Shown in pieces: positions 1 through 8,720 of a stretch of 64,000 nt of DNA. Numbering within the stretch: the first letter of the stretch is position 1; every line of letters starts with the position of its first letter. The DNA is from an uncultured Acidimicrobiales bacterium. GTDB taxonomy: Bacteria; Actinomycetota; Acidimicrobiia; Acidimicrobiales; SZUA-35. The notes under the pieces were generated by a model. It was not told where the DNA came from. It saw nothing but the letters and a program-made list of their open reading frames with translations, and searched no databases. Both the position numbers and the translations under genes were made by a program. The stretch covers positions 1 to 64,000 of the forward strand of contig CALKZY010000007.1 of assembly GCA_938002965.1 (NCBI GenBank). The letters are read 5' to 3'.

Positions 1-1197
1 CTGCCCCGAAGCCCGAACGGCAAGATCGACAGGGCGGCCGCAGCCGAGCTTCCGGTTCCCGACGTAGCTCCCCGAACGCCCACTCCGGTCGACGCCGACA
101 CCGAACAGAAGTTGGCCGGCCTCTTCGCTCAAACATTGGGCCGTCCCGACTTTGAACCCGAGCTGTCGTTCTTCGACGCCGGAGGCCATTCGCTTCTGGC
201 CATTGACCTGGTGATGGCCATCGAGGAGTCAACCGACCTCAACGTTTCGGTGGCGACGCTGTATCGCTCGCCAAGCCCCCGCCTGCTGGCCGCTGCGGTT
301 TCGGCTGAGTCGTCCGCCGGGGCGAACGGTTCGGGTAGCGCGGGAACCTTCTGTTCCGCTGACAAGTCGGGTACTGCTGTCTCCGCCACCGATGCCGGGC
401 TGTTGATTCCCATTCAACCCAACGGCGAGAAACCGCCGATCTTTGCCATTCACGTCCTCGGCGTCGACTGCTCGTTCTTCCGGCCGCTGTCGGCCGAGCT
501 TGGTGACAACCAACCGATGTATGGCCTCGGCCAGCCGCGTTTGGAGCTCGACACCGATGTCACTTCCGACGTTAGTGAGATCGCCGCTACGTACGTGCGC
601 CACATCGTCGAGACCGCCCCCGACGGTCCGGTTGTCCTGCTCGCAATTTCCCTGGGCGGTGTCGTGGCGTACGAGACCGCCCAACAGTTGGTGGCCGCTG
701 GTCGCAACGTTCAACTGCTGGCTATGTTCGACTCGTTCGGCCCCGACGCCGACCTTGATCGATCCCTGGTGGAGAAGCTTCGCTACCACGCAGACTCGCT
801 GCGAGCCGAACCTCGCCAGTACTTGGCTGGTCGGCTGGATCACGAAACCCGTCGGTTGCAGCGGTGGGCCGAGCTGGCCGAAATGAAGGCCCGAGATCGG
901 TTCTCTTTGCCCTCAACCCACCGGGTCGATGTGCGTCGCTACATCGAGGAAAACATCGGCAACCAGACCGCCTATCAGTTCGAACCCTACAGCGGTCCGG
1001 TTGTGGCCTACAAGGCGGCCGAGGAGCCGAACACCGAGGTGCAAGTGGCGGCTCATATGGGGTGGCGTCGAGTGGTCGAAGGAAGACTCGACATCGAGGT
1101 GGCCGGTGGCCACCACCACAACATGATGATGGCCCCACACGTGAAATCGCTGGCCGAGTCGCTCCAGCAATACCTGACCAACAGCCAAGACGTGTAG
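1..1197 (+). CDS. Nonribosomal peptide synthetase, C-terminal part (partial, 5' end outside window)
   Basis: The frame is open from base 1, so only the last 398 residues are present. The first residues, LPRSPNGKIDR, are the A10 motif that ends an adenylation domain and carries its catalytic Lys. A carrier domain follows, with GGHSL and the phosphopantetheine Ser at about residue 64. After a Ser/Gly-rich linker comes an alpha/beta-hydrolase thioesterase: nucleophile Ser about 217 in AISLGG, and a His cluster about 371-373 near the C-terminus as candidate catalytic base. The thioesterase should release the finished peptide by hydrolysis or cyclisation. The nucleophile elbow has Ala where type I thioesterases usually have Gly. 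The product cannot be guessed from this fragment. Confidence 0.9.
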   Translation: MPRSPNGKIDRAAAAELPVPDVAPRTPTPVDADTEQKLAGLFAQTLGRPDFEPELSFFDAGGHSLLAIDLVMAIEESTDLNVSVATLYRSPSPRLLAAAVSAESSAGANGSGSAGTFCSADKSGTAVSATDAGLLIPIQPNGEKPPIFAIHVLGVDCSFFRPLSAELGDNQPMYGLGQPRLELDTDVTSDVSEIAATYVRHIVETAPDGPVVLLAISLGGVVAYETAQQLVAAGRNVQLLAMFDSFGPDADLDRSLVEKLRYHADSLRAEPRQYLAGRLDHETRRLQRWAELAEMKARDRFSLPSTHRVDVRRYIEENIGNQTAYQFEPYSGPVVAYKAAEEPNTEVQVAAHMGWRRVVEGRLDIEVAGGHHHNMMMAPHVKSLAESLQQYLTNSQDV

Positions 1198-1328
1198 CCG
1201 ACACGGGGCCGCGATGCATAGTGCATTCGGCTCACTGCAGGGGTCGGACGGCCTACGATCCGAGCAAACTTCGGTTTCCCGTCCGACATTCGCTCATGTA
1301 GCGGCCTGTCCCGTCGAGACAGACATGT

Positions 1329-2282
1329 ATGCGAAGAATTCTCGGGCTTGTTCTGATGGTGATGTTGGCGGCCAGTGCCTGCACCGATCAAAGCCAGTAC
1401 GCCTCCGAACCTGAAGGCAACCTGGCCTTTGTCGACGAGGAGACGATCGAACCCGCCGACACGACGGTCACCACCCAACCCGCAGCCGACGACCAACCGT
1501 CCACCGAGATGCCGGAAGTCGCGGCCGAAGACGTAGAGGTGGACGTTGCCTCGGAGGCGGTATCGGGTGAAGACGGCGAGGAGCCCTCAGAGGCCGACGC
1601 CACCGACGGGCCGCGAGCGGAACTCTCCATTGAGATGAACGTCGTGACCAGTGATGGCAGCGGTGACGGACTGGTGGTCGCTACCGGTGACGTCGTCACC
1701 TGGAGCTATCAAGTCACCAACACAGGCGACGTGGATCTCACCGAGGTTGATGTCATCGACGACTCCCAAGGACTTATCTGCACCGTCAATGTCGCTCAAG
1801 GCCAGACCGCCGACTGCGAAGCCACGACCGAAGCCGCAAGCGGCGAGTTCACCACTTCGGCGGCCGCCACGGTCACCCTGGATGGCATAACCGTCTCGGC
1901 TTCGGATCACTCCGGCTATGTCGGATTGGACGACGAACGGCAAGGGCTTGAGATGACGCTCGATCAGATCTCAGCCACTGGAGCGGACTCGTTCGTTGGT
2001 GTGGCGGTCATGACCAACACGTCGGACGGTTCCGATCCGGTGTACCTGAGCGACTTCCTGGTGTCGGTTGCGTCCGGCGCCTCGTTGACCAACGTGGCTT
2101 GCACGGTTGAGACCATGCCAGCCGGGGAACTGCCGGAATTCATCGTGTTCGACGATGAGATTTCACTCAACTTCGAGTGCGTGACCTCGCAAGACTTGGA
2201 CGGCGAATACACCGTCACGGTCAACGCCGGAATCGGCGGCAGCGAAGAAATCGTCCGAGCCGAAGCGCTGTTGAACGCATAA
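1329..2282 (+). CDS. Putative lipoprotein with a DUF11-like beta domain
   Basis: The 317-residue protein starts MRRILGLVLMVMLAASACTD, a short basic N-terminus, hydrophobic core and lipobox with Cys18 as the lipidation site, so it should be anchored outside the membrane. Residues about 25-95 are a Thr/Glu/Asp-rich linker of low complexity. About 100-200 resembles a DUF11/CARDB-type immunoglobulin-like fold (VTNTGDVDLTEVDVIDD), with two Cys that could form a disulfide; the rest looks like a second beta domain. An overlapping ATG at 1325 is in another frame. Function unknown; a cell-surface structural or binding role is inferred. Confidence 0.75.
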   Translation: MRRILGLVLMVMLAASACTDQSQYASEPEGNLAFVDEETIEPADTTVTTQPAADDQPSTEMPEVAAEDVEVDVASEAVSGEDGEEPSEADATDGPRAELSIEMNVVTSDGSGDGLVVATGDVVTWSYQVTNTGDVDLTEVDVIDDSQGLICTVNVAQGQTADCEATTEAASGEFTTSAAATVTLDGITVSASDHSGYVGLDDERQGLEMTLDQISATGADSFVGVAVMTNTSDGSDPVYLSDFLVSVASGASLTNVACTVETMPAGELPEFIVFDDEISLNFECVTSQDLDGEYTVTVNAGIGGSEEIVRAEALLNA

Positions 2283-2297
2283 GGGTTGAAGAGCGGA

Positions 2298-2331
2298 ACG
2301 GTTGGGCAGACCTGTAGATCCGCCCAACCGT
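2298..2331. terminator. Inverted repeat between convergent genes
   Basis: A perfect 10-bp stem (ACGGTTGGGC / GCCCAACCGT) with a 14-nt loop lies between the stop of the lipoprotein gene and the stop of the convergent RND gene. There is no clear T-tract on either side, so it may act as a weak bidirectional or factor-assisted terminator. Confidence 0.5.
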
Positions 2332-2341
2332 CACCTCATCG

Positions 2342-5065
2342 CTAGGTGCCGGAAAGCTCCGGCTCACGGGTCACCGTGTTGTCAATGCCGTCGACGTAGT
2401 CGATGGACGAACCGGGCCGCATCTCCTTGGGTCGCCACGGCGTGACCACCTTGTCCCGGACCGTTTCCAGCGCCAGGTAGTAGTACGGGAACGACACCAA
2501 CACCAGGAACGTGCTGGACAACAGGCCGAAGATGATGGTGAAGCCGAGGGCCTCCCAGAACGGGTCGGACAGTGCCAGCGGCAACACACCGGCAACGGTG
2601 GTAAGTGAGGTTGCCACCAACGGTCGGAACCGTCGACGCAGCGCCGTTTCAATGGCCTGCTTTCGGGTGGCTCCAGCCCGTCTTTCCTGATTGGCGAAGT
2701 CGGTTAACAAGATGGTGTTGTTCACTGCGATACCGATGAGGCCCAGCAGGCCGAGCATCACGAAGAAGCTGATCACGTTGTCGGTTAACAGCAGCCCGCC
2801 GAACACGCCGAAGAAGCTGAACGGGATGGCCAGGAACACCAGCAGCCACTGCACAGTGGAGCGGAACTGGATGATGAGCAGGATCAACATGCCGATCAGG
2901 GCGATTCCGAAGGCCGCAGGCATGGAGTTGAACGATTCCTGGTTGTCGCTTTCGATACCGAAGTCGAAGCCGAGGGCGTCTTCTTCCAGACCGAGCGACG
3001 CCAACTTGTCGGGACCGTACTGCTCTTCCAGGAACGCTTGGGTTTCGCTGACCGTGGTGGTGGTGTCGGTGCCGTCGAAGCGGGCGCGGACCTCGATGAG
3101 GCGACGACCGTCCTGACGAGACACCACGTCAGTGAGGGCGATATCGGTTTCCAGCACGTTGAACGATGTGCCGTTGGGGCGCTCGATCGAGGCCCCTTCC
3201 AGCGTGGCGGCAATGTCTTGGCCGGCGGCGGCCAGTACGTCTGCTTCGTCACCGAATACCTGCACCTGGAATGGGAACAGGGCCTCCGGTGGTCCGGCTG
3301 AAATCTGGTTGAACACCACCCGGGCGCCCTCGATGGACTCGGCCAACGGATCCAGCTTCTCTTCCACCAGTTGTGGTGCCGGGGTGCGGCTGCCCAGTTC
3401 GGTCAGCTGCATCTGAACGAAGGCGCTGCGCGAGTTGCCCTGGAAGGTGTAGACGCTGACCACGTCGTCGCCCAGGATCTCCATGGCTTGTTGATTGACG
3501 TCGAGCGTGAGAGCTTTGGCGTCCTCGATGGTGGTTCCCGGTTCGAAGGTGTACTCCACGGCGATGGCTTCAGAGTCCTTCGATGGCGGGAAGATGTTGA
3601 AACCGACCAGGGGGGCGAACACGAAGAGGCCTACGCCGATCATGGCGACGCTCAACAGGAAACCGAGTACGGCGATCGTGAGACCTCGTCGGCCTTCGGT
3701 TCCCGGCAGCGACGCTACCCACTCGGCGGCGGCATCTTCGGCCCGGGCCAACGGACCGTGAGCAGGTTCGCCGGACAACACGAGGAACCGTGCCGCAAAC
3801 GGAATGAAGATCAGCGACAGCACCAGCGAGCTGCATAGGGCGATGATCACCGAGATGGGCAGGATGCGGATGAAGTCACCCAAGATCCCGCTGATGGCCA
3901 ACATCGGGGCAAACACCAGCACGGTGGTGATGGTGCCCGAGATCTTGGCTGCGCCGACTCGTTTGATGGCGTGGCCAATGATTTCTATGGGGTTCTTGCC
4001 ACCTTCGCGGAAGGCGTCGATGGCTTCGGTTATGACAATCGAGTCGTCCACGAACAAACCGAGGGCGAGGATCACACCAAAGAGTGAAATCGTGTTGATC
4101 GAAATGCCGAAGGCGTAGAACAGCAGGAACGACACGGCAAGAACGGTGACCAAGAAGATGGCGGTGATCATCGAGGCTCGCCAGGAGATCAACAGCAACG
4201 CAATGATGGTCACGGCGATAATGCCGGTGATCACGTTGCTCTGTAGCGAACCGACCTGCTGGCGGATTTGGGTGGCGAAGTCGATGGCGACAAACGAGTC
4301 GTAGCCTTCGCCAAGCAAGCCGTCGGCTTCAACGTCGAGAAGAACCTCGTCGGTGGCGTCACGGATGGTGAGGGCGTCCACGTCGGCTGCGGCCACCACA
4401 CCGACGGTGACCATGGGCAGCAGGTCCAGGCCGCCACTGTCATTCTCAGCGGTGAACTGGTTGAAGTCGGACTCCTGGGCAACCGGTTCACCGGTAGCCG
4501 GGTTGATACCGCGGCTGATCAACTCGACCACTTCGACTTCTTCGATGTCAGGTCGATCGTCGAAGGCCGAGAGGATGCCGGCCGCTGCTTCCTCGAGCTC
4601 CTCAGCGGTAGCGTCCGGTGGTCCTTGAACGCCGACCAGCAGATCGTAGCGCTCCAGGAACTGTGCGGCATTGAGTGCCGAGACATCCCACTGCAACTCG
4701 TCGGGCAAGGTCATGGATTCGACCTCGGAGCGGATTAGTTCCGCCCCTTCCGAAGAGGTAACGGCCTCATCGAGGCTCACGATGGCCACGAACGAGTTGT
4801 CTCGCGAGTTGGTGGTGACCGACACGATCTCGTCCCGCTCAAGAAGCGTGTCGGAGATCGGCTGGGCCACCTCCGCGTCGATCAGCTCCTGGTCGTCAAC
4901 GAAGTAGCCGCCCGAGGCAATGGCCACCGGGACTTCCACCGATGGGAACCCGTCTCGTGGCAGCAACGTGGTGTACGCAATGGCACCGGCTGCCAGAGCG
5001 GCAATCCAGATTGGAAGCGTAATGTAGGTCTTGGCGGCGAAGAACTGAACGATTCGGCGCAACAT
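2342..5065 (-). CDS. RND-family efflux permease (AcrB/MMPL superfamily)
   Basis: About 907 residues. One N-terminal transmembrane helix is followed by a large extracytoplasmic domain, a helix block, a second large domain and a last helix block, the duplicated RND layout. The fourth helix carries the paired acids expected for proton relay (Asp340-Asp341 in LFVDDSIV). I start at the ATG whose product reads MLRRIVQFF, because the 40 codons upstream look non-native and an AGGATC-like ribosome site precedes this ATG. It is shorter than the roughly 1,000-1,050 residues of Gram-negative AcrB proteins. No membrane-fusion or outer-membrane partner is nearby. Substrate unknown. Confidence 0.85.
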   Translation of the reverse strand: MLRRIVQFFAAKTYITLPIWIAALAAGAIAYTTLLPRDGFPSVEVPVAIASGGYFVDDQELIDAEVAQPISDTLLERDEIVSVTTNSRDNSFVAIVSLDEAVTSSEGAELIRSEVESMTLPDELQWDVSALNAAQFLERYDLLVGVQGPPDATAEELEEAAAGILSAFDDRPDIEEVEVVELISRGINPATGEPVAQESDFNQFTAENDSGGLDLLPMVTVGVVAAADVDALTIRDATDEVLLDVEADGLLGEGYDSFVAIDFATQIRQQVGSLQSNVITGIIAVTIIALLLISWRASMITAIFLVTVLAVSFLLFYAFGISINTISLFGVILALGLFVDDSIVITEAIDAFREGGKNPIEIIGHAIKRVGAAKISGTITTVLVFAPMLAISGILGDFIRILPISVIIALCSSLVLSLIFIPFAARFLVLSGEPAHGPLARAEDAAAEWVASLPGTEGRRGLTIAVLGFLLSVAMIGVGLFVFAPLVGFNIFPPSKDSEAIAVEYTFEPGTTIEDAKALTLDVNQQAMEILGDDVVSVYTFQGNSRSAFVQMQLTELGSRTPAPQLVEEKLDPLAESIEGARVVFNQISAGPPEALFPFQVQVFGDEADVLAAAGQDIAATLEGASIERPNGTSFNVLETDIALTDVVSRQDGRRLIEVRARFDGTDTTTTVSETQAFLEEQYGPDKLASLGLEEDALGFDFGIESDNQESFNSMPAAFGIALIGMLILLIIQFRSTVQWLLVFLAIPFSFFGVFGGLLLTDNVISFFVMLGLLGLIGIAVNNTILLTDFANQERRAGATRKQAIETALRRRFRPLVATSLTTVAGVLPLALSDPFWEALGFTIIFGLLSSTFLVLVSFPYYYLALETVRDKVVTPWRPKEMRPGSSIDYVDGIDNTVTREPELSGT

Positions 5066-5171
5066 GGCAAGTCTGATCCTGTGTGGTGAGTGGGCGAAGA
5101 GCGATGCTTTCAACCCTGGTGTAACAAAAACACGGTGTGTAGTGGGGAAACCCCTACTTGATCCCTCATGA

Positions 5172-5218
5172 ACCCTGAGTGGCATCAGGGTGCACCCCGG
5201 TCTCCAGGGGGACTGGAG
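5172..5218. repeat. Two adjacent small palindromes upstream of the RND gene
   Basis: 5172-5191 is ACCCTGA-GTGGCA-TCAGGGT (7-bp perfect stem); 5202-5218 is CTCCAG-GGGGA-CTGGAG (6-bp perfect stem). They lie in the 285-base divergent region between the RND gene and the hydrolase gene. They could be operator sites or RNA hairpins; no regulator gene is adjacent. Confidence 0.35.
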
Positions 5219-5338
5219 TCATCGGTCTGACGACTGCGGTTGTCGCCGTCGTAGGTAGTGCGTGCCCGTCACGATAACGGGATGCCTTCGAGCCAAGCAT
5301 GGGTATGTGAAATCGGGCACCGATTGGCGGCGTCCCTC

Positions 5339-5350
5339 TAGTATCGACTC
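5339..5350 (+). promoter_or_regulatory. Leaderless promoter -10 of the hydrolase gene
   Basis: TAGTAT at 5339-5344, then exactly 6 nt before the GTG start at 5351. There is no Shine-Dalgarno sequence, so transcription probably begins at or next to the start codon. Confidence 0.5.
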
Positions 5351-6196
5351 GTGACTGAGCCCGCCGACATCGCTCCGCAGATCGCCGATTGGGATGACGC
5401 CTACGCCAACGGGCCGTACATTCCGCACAGCGAAGAGTACCCGGAACGGTGGGCGTCCACTGCCGCGCTATTTCGACAGTCGCTGGGCGACAGAGCCGAT
5501 CTCGACGTGACCTATGGGTCTCATCCCCGGGAACGCCTCGACCTGTTTCATCCCGAAGGACCAGCGGCCGGCCTGGTGGTGTTCGTCCACGGTGGCTACT
5601 GGAAGGCGTTCGACAAGTCGTACTGGTCGCATTTGGCGGCGGGGTCGCTCCAGCGGGGTTGGGCGGTTGCCTTGCCGGGCTATGTGCTGGCCCCCGACGC
5701 AACCATCAGCGGCATCGGTCGCCAGGTCGCCTCCGCAATCGAGGCACTCTCCGAGCGGTTCGACCGTCCGTTGGCGTTGACCGGTCACTCCGCTGGCGGG
5801 CAGTTGGTGACCAGAGCGCTAGCCGGTGACGGACTGCTGTCAAAGGCAACGGTGGCCAAGGTCTCAGCGGTTGTATCGATTAGCGGCGTCCACGACCTGC
5901 GGCCGCTGCTGTTGACGTCCATGAACGACACCTTGGGTCTCACTACCGACGAAGCATTGGCCGAGAGCCCGGCATTGGCGGCGCCACTCGACGGACCGAC
6001 CATGAGCTGCTGGGTCGGAGCCGAGGAACGACCGGAATTCATTCGACAATCCGAACTGTTGACCGACGCCTGGAGTTCAGATGAGCGACCCGTCGCGCTT
6101 CACATCGAACCCGGCCGCCACCACTTCGACGTCATCGATCTTCTCGCCGACGTGGACAGTGAACTGGTCTCGGAGTTGACGGCGGGCGGCGGGTAG
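5351..6196 (+). CDS. Alpha/beta hydrolase, kynurenine formamidase-like
   Basis: 281 residues of the esterase/lipase alpha-beta fold. The N-terminal segment (DWDDAYANGPYIPHSEEYPERW region) resembles arylformamidase-like hydrolases. The oxyanion motif HGGYW starts at His80, the nucleophile Ser147 sits in GHSAGG, and the catalytic His is probably in GRHHFD near residue 258. Kynurenine formamidase converts N-formylkynurenine to kynurenine in tryptophan breakdown. No other kynurenine-pathway gene is nearby, so the substrate is not certain and a generic carboxylesterase is possible. The GTG start is supported by the -10 box 6 nt upstream. Confidence 0.75.
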   Translation: MTEPADIAPQIADWDDAYANGPYIPHSEEYPERWASTAALFRQSLGDRADLDVTYGSHPRERLDLFHPEGPAAGLVVFVHGGYWKAFDKSYWSHLAAGSLQRGWAVALPGYVLAPDATISGIGRQVASAIEALSERFDRPLALTGHSAGGQLVTRALAGDGLLSKATVAKVSAVVSISGVHDLRPLLLTSMNDTLGLTTDEALAESPALAAPLDGPTMSCWVGAEERPEFIRQSELLTDAWSSDERPVALHIEPGRHHFDVIDLLADVDSELVSELTAGGG

Positions 6197-6273
6197 TTTC
6201 TCACAGGCGATGGCGGTCAGCGTTCGTCGGGCAGGCGACTAGCCTTTGAAGTCCGCCGCCCAAAGGAATCTCG

Positions 6274-6933
6274 ATGCCCCGCCGTGCTCGCAGCTTTCGA
6301 TCCGTACTTGTTGTGCTCTTGTTGGTCATACCGCTGACCATCGGAATGTTGGCCGTGCCCACTCCGTCGTCGGCGACGACAAACGGTTGTCTGGAGGTTC
6401 AGCCACCCAGCGAGGCACTCGATTCGTCGGAGGCGGCCTCGATCTACCGGTTGTATTGTGCGTTCTTCCTTCGGCCGCCCAAGGACAACGGTCTCCGCTA
6501 CTGGGTCGGCGTAGCGCAATCGACGTCGCTCGAATCCATCGCCTCCACCTTTTCTTCGGGGCCCGAATTCCAGAATCGCTACGGTCCGCTGGTCGACGTC
6601 GAGTTCGTAGACCTTGTCTTTGGCAACGTCATGGGGCGGCAATCGGCTGATCAAGGTCGGGTCTACTGGTCAGGCCGACTTGATGGGGGGATGAGGCGCG
6701 GAACCCTGATGTTGAACTTCTCGGACTCCACGGAGTTCAAGCGTCGGACCGCTACCCAACCGGCGGGCGGTGACGCGTCCGACAACGCCAACTCGAGCAG
6801 CGACAACTCAAACAGCGTGTACTACGCCAATTGCACCGCCGTACGTGAAGCGGGCGCGGCGCCGATCCTGCGGGGCGAACCCGGTTACGGTTCGCACCTG
6901 GACCGCGACGACGACGGTACCGCCTGCGAATAA
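6274..6933 (+). CDS. Exported protein with DUF4214-like and C-terminal Excalibur domains
   Basis: 219 residues. A signal peptide (basic start, hydrophobic stretch, predicted cut after PSSA near residue 32) is followed by a DUF4214-like domain at about 48-150, with the recurring pattern YRLYCAFFLRPPKDNGLRYW and FVDLVFGNVMGRQSAD. After a Ser/Asn linker comes an Excalibur calcium-binding domain with the closing loop DRDDDGTACE and two Cys. AAAGGA before the ATG is a good ribosome site. Excalibur domains occur in extracellular nucleases and surface proteins; no nuclease domain is seen. Role unknown, probably a calcium-dependent surface protein. Confidence 0.8.
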   Translation: MPRRARSFRSVLVVLLLVIPLTIGMLAVPTPSSATTNGCLEVQPPSEALDSSEAASIYRLYCAFFLRPPKDNGLRYWVGVAQSTSLESIASTFSSGPEFQNRYGPLVDVEFVDLVFGNVMGRQSADQGRVYWSGRLDGGMRRGTLMLNFSDSTEFKRRTATQPAGGDASDNANSSSDNSNSVYYANCTAVREAGAAPILRGEPGYGSHLDRDDDGTACE

Positions 6934-6947
6934 ACCGCCTCGAATTT

Positions 6948-6992
6948 ACTGCCTGCCAACAAACTGCCTGCCAACAAACCGACCGCCAATAA
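6948..6992 (+). repeat. 15-bp tandem repeat, three copies, ahead of gpmI
   Basis: Two perfect copies of ACTGCCTGCCAACAA (6948-6962, 6963-6977) and a degenerate third (6978-6992). The end of the third copy supplies most of the TAAACT -10 box of the next gene. Confidence 0.7.
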
Positions 6993-7001
6993 ACTGAAGG
7001 C
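6990..7001 (+). promoter_or_regulatory. Leaderless promoter -10 of gpmI
   Basis: TAAACT at 6990-6995, 6 nt before the ATG at 7002, with no Shine-Dalgarno sequence between. Confidence 0.5.
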
Positions 7002-8660
7002 ATGAGTGACCTCAGCCTCCAACCCCTTCCGGACTTCTCAGGGCGCCCCGGACCGTTGCTGGTCATCGTGGCCGATGGTGTCGGTGTGGCCCCGAAAGAG
7101 GACTACAACGCCGTACACCGGGCTCACACCCCAACGCTCGACGGCTTAGCTGACAGCCCGCTGTACACCGAGTTGGCCGCCCACGGTCTGGCAGTCGGGC
7201 TGCCATCTGACGACGACATGGGTAATAGCGAAGTCGGCCACAATGCTCTCGGCGCCGGCCGCATCTTCGCTCAGGGGGCCAAATTGGTCAACGCTGCGTT
7301 GGCCGACGAGTCGATCTTCGACACCGCCGCCTGGCGCACCGCCATCAGTCGGGTCGCCGGTGACGGCGGCACGCTTCATCTGCTCGGACTGCATTCCGAC
7401 GGGAACGTTCACTCCCATACCGACCATCTGCATCAGCTTCTGCGTCGGGCGGCGTCCGACGGCGTTAAGCGGGCCCGGGTCCACATCCTGCACGACGGCC
7501 GGGACACTGCGGCCCGTTCGGCCCTGGGCTACATCGAAGCCACCGAGGCAGTGCTGTCCGAGATCAACGCCGCGGCAGTCGACGGGTCGGCTACCGACTT
7601 TCGCATTGCGTCAGGTGGCGGACGCATGACCATCACCATGGACCGCTACGAAGCCGACTGGGAAATGGTGGAAAAGGGCTACCACTGCCACACCCACGGT
7701 GCCGGTCGCCCCTTCGCCTCGGCCACCGAAGCGGTCGAGACCATGTACGCCGAGTCCGACAGCGGCGACCAGTACCTCGACGAGTTCGTGGTGGTCGATG
7801 ACAGCGGTGACCCGGTGGGAACAATGGCCGACGGTGACTCAGTCATCTTGTTCAATTTCCGGGGTGACCGGGCCATTGAAATCTCCCAGGCCTACGAACA
7901 ACCTGCCGAAGGGGTCGGTGCTTTCACCGCCTTCGACCGAGGTGATCACCCCGACGTCTACTACGCCGGAATGTTGGAGTACGACGGCGACACCAAGGTT
8001 CCCAAGAACTATCTGGTTCCCCCTCCAGCCATCGACCGAACCATGGGTGAGTTCCTTTGCCACGAGCAGGTGCACAGTTTCGCGGTCAGCGAAACCCAGA
8101 AGTTCGGTCACGTCACCTACTTCTGGAACGGCAACCGCTCCGGTTATCTCGATGAGCAGCTCGAAACCTACGTTGAGATCCCGTCCGACAACGTCGAGTT
8201 CAACAAAACGCCGGGCATGAAGGTGCGAGAGATCACCGAGGAAACGATCCGGTTGCTGCGAAGTGGCAGTTACCGCTTTGGCCGCATCAACTTTCCCAAC
8301 GGTGACATGGTCGGCCACACCGGTGACTTGGACGCCACCATCGAAGCGATGGAAGTAGTGGAGGAGTGCACGGCCCGACTGATGACGGTGATCGAAGAAC
8401 TCGGCGGCGTGATGATTTACACCGCCGATCACGGCAACGCCGACATCATGTACACCGAGAAAGATGGTGTTAGGTCACCCAAGACGTCTCACACACTCAG
8501 TCCGGTTCCGTTCGCCATCTACGACCCCGGATTCGAAGGCGATTACCAACTGAGTCCCTCGGCCGGTGCCGGTCTGAGTCATGTTGCCGCAACCATGTTT
8601 AACCTGCTCGGCTACCAGGCGCCGGACGACTACGATAAGAGTCTGATCACGTTCGATTGA
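7002..8660 (+). CDS. gpmI: 2,3-bisphosphoglycerate-independent phosphoglycerate mutase
   Basis: 552 residues of the alkaline-phosphatase superfamily. The N-terminal metal motif VADGVGV and the phospho-acceptor Ser76 in MGNSEVGHNALGAGR are intact. So are the substrate-domain motifs HSDGNVHSH and HDGRDT, and the C-terminal metal cluster FPNGDMVGHTG and YTADHGNAD. It interconverts 3- and 2-phosphoglycerate in the cytoplasm using two Mn or similar metal ions. It is slightly longer than the usual 510-520 residues. It stands alone, with its own leaderless-type promoter. Confidence 0.95.
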   Translation: MSDLSLQPLPDFSGRPGPLLVIVADGVGVAPKEDYNAVHRAHTPTLDGLADSPLYTELAAHGLAVGLPSDDDMGNSEVGHNALGAGRIFAQGAKLVNAALADESIFDTAAWRTAISRVAGDGGTLHLLGLHSDGNVHSHTDHLHQLLRRAASDGVKRARVHILHDGRDTAARSALGYIEATEAVLSEINAAAVDGSATDFRIASGGGRMTITMDRYEADWEMVEKGYHCHTHGAGRPFASATEAVETMYAESDSGDQYLDEFVVVDDSGDPVGTMADGDSVILFNFRGDRAIEISQAYEQPAEGVGAFTAFDRGDHPDVYYAGMLEYDGDTKVPKNYLVPPPAIDRTMGEFLCHEQVHSFAVSETQKFGHVTYFWNGNRSGYLDEQLETYVEIPSDNVEFNKTPGMKVREITEETIRLLRSGSYRFGRINFPNGDMVGHTGDLDATIEAMEVVEECTARLMTVIEELGGVMIYTADHGNADIMYTEKDGVRSPKTSHTLSPVPFAIYDPGFEGDYQLSPSAGAGLSHVAATMFNLLGYQAPDDYDKSLITFD

Positions 8661-8720
8661 CAGGCCCGAGACCGGCGGAAACATGCATCTGCGGGCCCCC
8701 CTAGTACGACAGAAGCAAAC

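Noticed and set aside
3371..3838. 155-codon frame on the plus strand inside the RND gene
   Set aside because: It lies opposite a clearly coding sequence and its product matches nothing recognisable.
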